The notes beneath the pieces were generated by a model that was given only the letters and a program-made list of their open reading frames with translations, did no database searches and was not told where the DNA came from. The position numbers and the translations under genes are program-made. Below are positions 58,515 to 64,000 of a stretch of DNA of 64,000 nt, one piece after another. Numbering within the stretch: the first letter of the stretch is position 1; each line of letters starts with the position of its first letter. Origin of the DNA: Acinetobacter sp. TGL-Y2 (GTDB lineage Bacteria; Pseudomonadota; Gammaproteobacteria; Pseudomonadales; Moraxellaceae); NCBI RefSeq assembly GCF_001612555.1, contig NZ_CP015110.1, positions 2,790,001-2,854,000 of the forward strand, read 5' to 3'.

Positions 58515-59249
58515 TTAGTCATCACTGCCTAAAAAGCCCAGCAACCGTAAGAATGAAAAATACATCCAGACCAATGTTGCCAGTAATGCAATACCACACA
58601 ACCATTCCATGGCTTTAGGCGCTTGCTGAGCTGCTGCAGATTCAATCAAGTCGAAGTCTAAAATTAAGCTGAGTGACGCAATAATCGCAACAAAAGCTGC
58701 AAACCCAATACCCAACCAGTTATTTTCAAACACATAAGGAATGCTTGAACTAAATGCTAGGCTCATGATGAACTGAACAATAAACACCAATCCAATGGCA
58801 ATCGATGCTGAGATAATGACCGATTTAAATTTTTCAGTGGCACGGATAATGCCCGCGCGGTACAGACCGAACATCACCAAGGTGGTAATAAAAGTGGCAA
58901 GCAATGCTTTGACTGGAACGCCTGGGTATTTCATTTGAAAAATCATGGAAATACCACCCAAAAATGCACCTTCGAATAATGCATAAGGAATAGCAAGCGT
59001 ACGTGCAGTATTCGGCTTAAAGGTGGTCACTAAAGCCAAAACAAAACCACCAATTGCCCCGACCAATGCTGCGCCATAAGCCAGCGACACGTTCATGCTG
59101 AGTAGGCAATACACAAATAACGATAGACCGACGGCCGCCGCAATCAAGGTGAGTAAAATAGATTTTTGAATGGCACCCTGAACCGTCATCGGTTGGCTCA
59201 AGTCACTATAGGTTTCAACTCGGGTTAAAATGGGGTTATTACTTTGCAT
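58515..59249 (-). CDS. Bax inhibitor-1 family (YccA-like) membrane protein
   Basis: A 244-residue integral membrane protein with seven predicted helices (about 31-50, 55-75, 84-100, 117-130, 140-165, 178-200, 215-238). The conserved segments ALFEGAFLGGISMIFQ in the middle and LSLILDFDLIESAAAQQAPKAMEW near the C-terminus carry the paired aspartates of the calcium-leak channel family. Bacterial YccA modulates FtsH in E. coli; YetJ is a calcium leak channel in Bacillus. This member is of the COG4760-like branch and its role is unknown. It appears monocistronic. Confidence 0.87.
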   Translation of the reverse strand: MQSNNPILTRVETYSDLSQPMTVQGAIQKSILLTLIAAAVGLSLFVYCLLSMNVSLAYGAALVGAIGGFVLALVTTFKPNTARTLAIPYALFEGAFLGGISMIFQMKYPGVPVKALLATFITTLVMFGLYRAGIIRATEKFKSVIISASIAIGLVFIVQFIMSLAFSSSIPYVFENNWLGIGFAAFVAIIASLSLILDFDLIESAAAQQAPKAMEWLCGIALLATLVWMYFSFLRLLGFLGSDD

Positions 59250-59598
59250 ATTGATCTCTTTTTTATCATTTATAGAGGAAAACTGGCACTGAGGAAGATT
59301 GGATCTACTTCATCATGAATTGAAGCCATACCCCAGTTGTTTTTGTAAATTGGATTTAAAAAAATATTGTGCTCAATCATTATAACTGAAGTTGGGCAAA
59401 ATCAAAAAAGAGACCCGAGAGTCTCCTTATTTTTGACACATAGAGCAACATGAGCATTCTTTCCTTGTTGATACGGCCTGTTTATTCTCCCCTATAGGAT
59501 CAAACAAACGGATTCATGAAAGAACACTACTGTTTCGCTATTTAACTTTCAATTCAATTTTTAACCGTGTTTATCGTGTGGCGTAAACACATTTAAAC
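59250..59598. other. Intergenic region between orn and the Bax inhibitor-1 family gene
   Basis: No gene seen. It contains the orn terminator candidate (59404-59425) and the upstream region of the Bax inhibitor-1 family gene, AT-rich throughout. Confidence 0.4.
59404..59425 (-). terminator. Candidate terminator downstream of orn
   Basis: On the minus strand, GAGAC - TCTCGG - GTCTC is followed by six T. It is 174 nt after the orn stop, so assignment is by position only. Confidence 0.55.
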
Positions 59599-60153
59599 TT
59601 ATGAATTCATGATAAAGAAATATTGGCGATAGTATTTCAATTCTGCGATTGAGTCACGAATATCATCCATCGCCAAGTGCGATGCATTTTTCTTTAAACC
59701 ACTCATGATTTCTGGACGCCAGCGTTTTGCAAGCTCTTTTACAGAGGATACATCTAAGTTGCGATAGTGGAAATACTGTTCCAACTCAGGCATTAAACGG
59801 TGCATAAAGCGACGATCTTGGCAAATCGAGTTTCCACACATTGGTGATGTTTTCGGATCAACCCATTTCTTTAAGAAATCAATAGTTTGTTGCTCAGCAT
59901 CTTGCGCTGTCAATTTACTACGACGAACACGTTCAATGAGGCCCGACTGACCGTGTTGTTTGGTATTCCACTCATCCATCGCATTTAAAGTAATGTTCGA
60001 TTGGTGAATGGCAAGCACTGGACCTTCAGCAAGAATATTTAAGTTGTCGTCAGTGACAATCGTCGCAATTTCGATGATTTTGTCATTGTCTGTGTCTAAA
60101 CCTGTCATCTCAAGGTCGATCCAAATTAAGCGTGTATCAGGCGTGCTGCTCAT
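59599..60153 (-). CDS. orn: Oligoribonuclease
   Basis: A 3'-5' exonuclease that degrades short RNAs, including the pGpG product of cyclic di-GMP turnover. From the ATG at 60153 the protein has 184 residues. The DEDDh motifs are [11 protein letters not shown] at the N-terminus, the [12 protein letters not shown] segment near residue 106, and [17 protein letters not shown] near residue 158. A TTG at 60162 would add three residues. It is divergent from rsgA, with 124 nt between the starts. Confidence 0.97.
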   Translation of the reverse strand: MSSTPDTRLIWIDLEMTGLDTDNDKIIEIATIVTDDNLNILAEGPVLAIHQSNITLNAMDEWNTKQHGQSGLIERVRRSKLTAQDAEQQTIDFLKKWVDPKTSPMCGNSICQDRRFMHRLMPELEQYFHYRNLDVSSVKELAKRWRPEIMSGLKKNASHLAMDDIRDSIAELKYYRQYFFIMNS

Positions 60154-60277
60154 AAAGTACAATCTTATGGAATTAAATAAAGATGAATACTAGCAAATTA
60201 AACAGATCTTGGCTGTAATTCCATGGCTCATCATGCTATTTTTGCCATCTCAATTTCATGGTTTTATCAGGTTATGA

Positions 60278-61339
60278 ATGGCTTTAATTCGTAAACGTCG
60301 CTTGACTGAACAGCAGCAACGCCGCATTCAGAAGCAACATAAGACACGTCAAGAAGACTTAGATACGTCTGATGATTTAGAAGGTCTTGTCGTACAACAT
60401 TATGGACGCCAACTCGAAGTACAAGCACTTTCAGTTCCAGAAGAGCATCCGCTACAGCCTGAAGTCAAAGCCGGTGAACCCGATCCGTTCTGGAAATCGA
60501 TTGAACTGGGCAGTGTCTGGCGTTGTCACACGCGGACCAATTTAGAGCTTTTGGTGACTGGTGACCGGGTTAAATGGCAAGCCGACCCCAATACCGGTTT
60601 AGGTATTATTACCGCGATTCAGCCTCGTCGTTCACTGCTGACCCGGCCTGATCGTTATCATAAAGTGAAGCCTGTTGCCGCCAATATCAGTTTAATCGTG
60701 ATTGTGATTGCACCCTTACCTGAACCCGCGCCAACGCTGATTGACCGCTATTTGGTGGCATGTGCGGATGCAGATATCCCGGCTCTGTTGGTGTTAAACA
60801 AGTGCGACTTGTTGCTGGAAAATGATGATCCGAGACTGAAACTGCTCGAAGAATACAGAGCTTTGGGGTATGAGTGTATGCTCACCCAAGCTGACAGTGA
60901 TTTTGCTGAGTTAAAACAACGTCTAGATAATGAAACCGTCGCTTTTGTGGGTCAGTCAGGGGTGGGTAAAAGCACCATGATTAATGCCATCGTTCCAGAT
61001 GCTGCGCAGAAGACCAATATCATTTCTGAAAACTCAGCTCTAGGTCAACACACCACGACGTCAACACGTCTCATTCGTTTCGGTGAAAATGGCGCTTTAA
61101 TTGACTCACCCGGAATTCGTGAATTTGGTTTGTGGCATTTAGATCACCATAAAATTGACCACGGTTTCCCTGAAATTTCAGCTTTAATTGGACATTGCCA
61201 ATACCGCAACTGTACGCATACGCATGAAAAGCAATGTGCGATTAAACAGGCCGTTGAAGCGAACGAGGTTTTAGCTCGACGCTTGGACAGTTATTTACGC
61301 TTGGTCGATGAAATTACTGAGGCGCAACAAAAAAATTAG
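60278..61339 (+). CDS. rsgA: Small ribosomal subunit biogenesis GTPase RsgA
   Basis: A circularly permuted GTPase that helps mature the 30S subunit. The 353-residue protein starts with a basic tail (RKRRLTEQQQRRIQKQHKTR), then an OB fold. The GTPase motifs are in permuted order: NKCD (G4) near residue 174, GQSGVGKST (G1) near 226, the TTST switch, and DSPG (G3) near 274. A C-terminal zinc-binding segment contains CQYRNCTHTHEKQC. The start is divergent from orn, an arrangement common in gammaproteobacteria. Confidence 0.97.
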   Translation: MALIRKRRLTEQQQRRIQKQHKTRQEDLDTSDDLEGLVVQHYGRQLEVQALSVPEEHPLQPEVKAGEPDPFWKSIELGSVWRCHTRTNLELLVTGDRVKWQADPNTGLGIITAIQPRRSLLTRPDRYHKVKPVAANISLIVIVIAPLPEPAPTLIDRYLVACADADIPALLVLNKCDLLLENDDPRLKLLEEYRALGYECMLTQADSDFAELKQRLDNETVAFVGQSGVGKSTMINAIVPDAAQKTNIISENSALGQHTTTSTRLIRFGENGALIDSPGIREFGLWHLDHHKIDHGFPEISALIGHCQYRNCTHTHEKQCAIKQAVEANEVLARRLDSYLRLVDEITEAQQKN

Positions 61340-61369
61340 TTTTCTTTGTTGGAAGCCTTGAAGCAGTGA

Positions 61370-61398
61370 TTTTGATCACCATATATATACGCTATACT
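61370..61398 (+). promoter_or_regulatory. Candidate sigma-70 promoter of the rhodanese-grxC-secB genes
   Basis: TTTTGA at 61370-61375 and TATACT at 61393-61398 with a 17-nt spacer, 34 nt before the GTG start of the rhodanese gene. Confidence 0.5.
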
Positions 61399-61431
61399 CA
61401 GCGCAGTTTTTAATTTGTAATTAGGTGATTT

Positions 61432-61845
61432 GTGGAACGTTTGTTCGAATTTATGGGGAATCACCCCTTTTTGTTTGCAATTTTAGCGGGCTTAATTGTT
61501 TTGTTCTTCGTATTCGAAGGCCAACGTAATGGTCGTAAAATTTCACCACAATCGCTGGGCATTTTAGTGAAAGCTAAAAATGCGATGTTGATTGATTTAC
61601 GTGATGCCAAAGACTTCCGTGAAGGTCATGTCAGCGGTAGCCGCAACATTCCCTATAGCCAAATTTCAAGCCATATTGAAGAATTAAAAACTGCAGACCG
61701 TCCTTTGGTCTTCATTTGTAACTTAGGTCAAGTTGCGGGTACTGCACTTCAACAAGTGGGTCATGCTGACAGTTACCGCTTAGATGGCGGAATTAGTAAC
61801 TGGAAAGCACAAGGCCTGCCATTGGTTAAAGCCAAGAAAGCTTAA
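61432..61845 (+). CDS. Membrane-anchored rhodanese-like protein (YibN-like)
   Basis: A 137-residue protein with an N-terminal helix (about 11-29, HPFLFAILAGLIVLFFVFEG) and a single cytoplasmic rhodanese domain. It contains LIDLRDAKDFREGHVSGSRNIP and the active-site loop with Cys96 in FICNLGQVAG, so sulfur transfer is possible. YibN of E. coli has the same layout and the same neighbours, grxC and secB. The GTG start follows an AGGTGA site. It is 10 nt from grxC. Confidence 0.9.
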   Translation: MERLFEFMGNHPFLFAILAGLIVLFFVFEGQRNGRKISPQSLGILVKAKNAMLIDLRDAKDFREGHVSGSRNIPYSQISSHIEELKTADRPLVFICNLGQVAGTALQQVGHADSYRLDGGISNWKAQGLPLVKAKKA

Positions 61846-61855
61846 GGAATTTAAT

Positions 61856-62113
61856 ATGACTGCTCAAGTGACTATTTATTCTACAAATATGTGTCCATAT
61901 TGCGTTCGTGCAAAGCAACTTCTTGAACGTAAAGGCATTGAATATAAAGAAGTAAATTTATCCAAAGAAGCATCAGAAGTTCGTCTTGAACTCATGCAAA
62001 AGACCAACCATCGTACTGTGCCACAAATTTTTATTAAAGATCAATTCATCGGTGGTTTCGACCAGCTTTATGCTTTAGAGCGTGAAGGTAAACTAGACGA
62101 ATTATTGGCATAA
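61856..62113 (+). CDS. grxC: Glutaredoxin 3
   Basis: An 85-residue dithiol glutaredoxin that reduces disulfides and glutathione mixed disulfides. The active site is C13-P-Y-C16 (STNMCPYCVRAKQLL). The glutathione-binding TVPQIFIKDQFIGGFDQL follows near residue 52. The ATG at 61856 has an AAGGA site; an upstream frame from 61784 overlaps the rhodanese gene and is not supported. The run rhodanese-grxC-secB is conserved in gammaproteobacteria. Confidence 0.96.
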   Translation: MTAQVTIYSTNMCPYCVRAKQLLERKGIEYKEVNLSKEASEVRLELMQKTNHRTVPQIFIKDQFIGGFDQLYALEREGKLDELLA

Positions 62114-62141
62114 ATCACTTTTAAAATTGAAGGAATAAAGA

Positions 62142-62600
62142 ATGAGTGAAGAACAACAAGCTCAACCGCAACTTGCTTTAGAGCGTATTTACACCAAAGA
62201 TTTATCTTTTGAAGTACCTGGGGCAAGTGTTTTTACCAAAGAATGGCAACCTGAGTTAAACATTAACTTATCTTCTGCTGCAGAAAAAGTTGATGCAACA
62301 CATTTTGAAGTGTCTTTAAAAGTGGTTGTTCAAGCGACGAATGTGGGCGAGACTGCGTTCATCGTTGATGTGACTCAATCAGGTATTTTTCTGATCGATG
62401 GCGTTGAAGAAGAACGTCTTCCTTATATTCTTGGCGCTTACTGCCCGAACATTTTGTTCCCTTTCCTTCGTGAAGCAGTAAATGATCTTGTGACTAAAGG
62501 TAGCTTCCCTCAATTGCTTCTTACCCCAATCAATTTTGATGCGGAATTTGAAGCAAATTTGCAGCGCGTTCAAGGCGCTGATGGTGAAGGTCAAGCTTAA
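62142..62600 (+). CDS. secB: Protein-export chaperone SecB
   Basis: A homotetrameric chaperone that keeps preproteins unfolded and passes them to SecA. The 152-residue protein has the family core: [17 protein letters not shown] near the N-terminus, the strand [16 protein letters not shown], and the conserved [24 protein letters not shown] region (read near residues 105-128). It ends with an acidic tail. It follows grxC by 28 nt and is closed by a strong terminator. Confidence 0.97.
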   Translation: MSEEQQAQPQLALERIYTKDLSFEVPGASVFTKEWQPELNINLSSAAEKVDATHFEVSLKVVVQATNVGETAFIVDVTQSGIFLIDGVEEERLPYILGAYCPNILFPFLREAVNDLVTKGSFPQLLLTPINFDAEFEANLQRVQGADGEGQA

Positions 62601-62614
62601 GCTTTGTGCCTTGC

Positions 62615-62647
62615 AAAAAAACCACAGTCGAGACTGTGGTTTTTTTA
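62615..62647 (+). terminator. Intrinsic terminator after secB
   Basis: ACCACAGTC and GACTGTGGT form a 9-bp stem with a tiny loop, flanked by six A and seven T, 14 nt after the secB stop codon. Confidence 0.9.
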
Positions 62648-62739
62648 TCTCTTATTTTATGATGAATGCCTATATCGGATTTACGCTTTACTCTTTATGC
62701 TTTCATATATACAGATTAAAATCTCAAAAAAGTAAAAAC

Positions 62740-63243
62740 ATGCCTTTTACGCCATTACATCTAGGAATTGGAGCCAGTTTAAAAGCAGTTCAAACTCAGC
62801 GATTTAGTTTGATGGTATTCGCAGGCACTCAAGTTCTGATGGATATCGAACCATTGTTGCGACTTATTTTAAAGTGGAATACATTACACCTCTACACGCA
62901 CAACCTTTTAGGTGCAGTACTGATTGCAGCAATTGCCGCTCTATTCGGGCGTCCAAGTAGCCAATTTGTTTTAAAAAAATTGAGTTATAAAAATTGGAAA
63001 ATCACATGGAAGGTTGCCATTTCAAGTGCAGTTTTTGGAAGCTTAAGTCATGTTTTATTGGATGCGTTTATGCATCATGATATGTATCCATTCTTCCCGT
63101 TCAGTATGAGCAATCCCATGCTTCACCTTGTAGATTATAATGTGATTTTTTGGGGATGCATTTTGAGTCTATTGATTGGAGGCATCATTTCAATAATCAG
63201 AATTTTTAACGATAGAACAGAACGATCAAATAATGAAAAATGA
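62740..63243 (+). CDS. Membrane-bound YdjM-like metal-dependent hydrolase family protein
   Basis: A 167-residue integral membrane protein beginning MPFTPLHLGIGASLKA. It has about four helices and spaced His/Asp residues (PLH, MDIEP, HTHNLLGA-like YTHNLLGA, SHVLLDAFMHHDMYPFFPF) that match the metal-binding pattern of the YdjM family, often annotated as metal-dependent hydrolases. Its substrate is unknown. The ATG at 62740 is the family-like start. An upstream frame to 62536 would overlap secB and cross its terminator. The ribosome-binding site is weak. It ends at a bidirectional hairpin facing coaBC. Confidence 0.75.
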   Translation: MPFTPLHLGIGASLKAVQTQRFSLMVFAGTQVLMDIEPLLRLILKWNTLHLYTHNLLGAVLIAAIAALFGRPSSQFVLKKLSYKNWKITWKVAISSAVFGSLSHVLLDAFMHHDMYPFFPFSMSNPMLHLVDYNVIFWGCILSLLIGGIISIIRIFNDRTERSNNEK

Positions 63244-63263
63244 AATTATTAATAAATCTCAAT

Positions 63264-63291
63264 AAAAAAGACCGCTGATACGGTCTTTTTT
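63264..63291. terminator. Bidirectional terminator between the hydrolase gene and coaBC
   Basis: AAAAAAGACCG - CTGATA - CGGTCTTTTTT: an 11-bp stem with A- and T-runs on both sides, between converging genes. Confidence 0.88.
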
Positions 63292-63305
63292 ATTGGCTGT
63301 GTTGA

Positions 63306-64000
63306 TCAAACAGGTTTAATCTGCTGTGTGATCGCATCATGAATCGCCTCTACCAATTGCTGTGCAATTTCCTGTTTCGATGCTTTTTCTAAATCACGTT
63401 TTTCCATGTCATATTGATCCGCAAAAAATACAATCATCGCATTTTCATCCGAAGCAAATCCAATATCTGCACGTGATACATCATTGCATGCAATCATATC
63501 AAGCTTTTTATTAACCAATTTTGCTGCGGCATACTCTTCGACATTACGTGTTTCAGCAGCAAAACCCACCATAAATGGGCGCTTTTCTTGTTGAGCAATC
63601 GTTGCCACAATATCTGGGTTTTTCACCAAAGAGACTGCAAGCTCATCGCCTGCTTTTTTAATCTTATGTTCTGCCACTTCTGCAACACGATAATCAGCCA
63701 CTGCGGCAGTCGCAATAAATACATCACAACCCTCTTGTAGCTGTTGCATACTCAGATCAAGCATTTGAATGGCAGACGATACATTTTTACGGCGCACACC
63801 ATTTGGGGTATCTAAAGTCACAGGACCTGAAATGAGCGTCACTTTCGCTCCTGCCGAGTAACAGGCTGCCGCAATGGCAAAGCCCATTTTCCCAGTGCTG
63901 TGATTAGAAATATAACGTACAGGATCAATCGCTTCACGTGTTGGGCCTGCGGTAATGGTCACGCGCTTTCCAGCCAACAGACCAAATTTTTCTGCAATGG
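63306..64000 (-). CDS. coaBC: Bifunctional CoaBC, phosphopantothenoylcysteine synthetase part (5' partial)
   Basis: Coenzyme A synthesis enzyme. The window holds the C-terminal CoaB domain, which ligates 4'-phosphopantothenate and cysteine using CTP. Visible features are VTITAGPTREAIDPVRYISNHSTGKMG, the AAVADYRVAEVAEHKIKK region with the conserved lysines, and the NPDIVATIA segment. The frame continues to the window edge, so the CoaC (decarboxylase) half lies beyond it. The TTG at 63977 is an internal leucine codon, not the start. Confidence 0.95.
   Translation of the reverse strand, partial: IAEKFGLLAGKRVTITAGPTREAIDPVRYISNHSTGKMGFAIAAACYSAGAKVTLISGPVTLDTPNGVRRKNVSSAIQMLDLSMQQLQEGCDVFIATAAVADYRVAEVAEHKIKKAGDELAVSLVKNPDIVATIAQQEKRPFMVGFAAETRNVEEYAAAKLVNKKLDMIACNDVSRADIGFASDENAMIVFFADQYDMEKRDLEKASKQEIAQQLVEAIHDAITQQIKPV

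Noticed and set aside
62536..62739. N-terminal extension of the YdjM-like gene
   Set aside because: It overlaps secB and runs through the secB terminator; the family begins at the ATG at 62740.

Overview
The window looks like a chromosomal segment of an Acinetobacter-type gammaproteobacterium (Moraxellaceae). This is inferred from the protein sequences, the moderate-to-low GC, the gene order rlmN-pilF-rodZ-ispG-hisS-yfgM-bamB-der, and housekeeping genes such as secDF, leuS-lptE-holA and ilvI-ilvH-ilvC. No database search was possible, so the genus is an inference. No tRNA, rRNA, CRISPR array or intact insertion sequence was seen.

Layout. Bases 1-3267 hold the end of a yajC-secD-secF operon (+). 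Bases 3303-20770 are a 20-gene cluster on the minus strand for an aryl polyene (APE) pigment/lipid. It has a PPTase, two ACPs, two catalytically complete ketosynthases plus a chain-length-factor-like protein, a ketoreductase, two dehydratase domains (one fused to an AMP ligase), a thioesterase, an aromatic ammonia-lyase that would supply the head group, acyl- and glycosyltransferases, and a LolA-like protein, lipoprotein and MMPL exporter for outer-membrane delivery. A halogenase-like flavoprotein is also present. Bases 20949-29766 carry der, then bamB-yfgM-hisS-ispG-rodZ-pilF-rlmN (all minus), followed by ndk and a lone iscX.

Bases 30787-37531 are more accessory: a PAP2 phosphatase, two duplicated GT4 glycosyltransferases, an exported hypothetical protein, a subtilisin-like protease overlapping a small membrane protein, and repeat-rich DNA without genes. 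Bases 37.9-41.6 kb hold the ilvI-ilvH-ilvC branched-chain amino acid genes (minus), with decayed copies of the ilvC tail downstream. A frameshifted DUF4124 gene follows, then leuS, lptE, holA and a macA-macB-outer-membrane-factor efflux operon (+).

Bases 52.1-57.2 kb are an AT-rich orphan type VI secretion island: a vgrG, an overlapping LysM-domain cargo gene of unknown toxic activity, and a convergent Sel1-repeat lipoprotein that could be its immunity protein. This is the best candidate for an undescribed system. The window ends with fabI, a Bax inhibitor-1 family gene, orn (minus), rsgA, a rhodanese-grxC-secB run and a membrane hydrolase-like gene (plus), and the truncated coaBC (minus).

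Several starts were moved to internal codons where ribosome-binding sites, overlaps or family alignments favour them; each such choice is stated.
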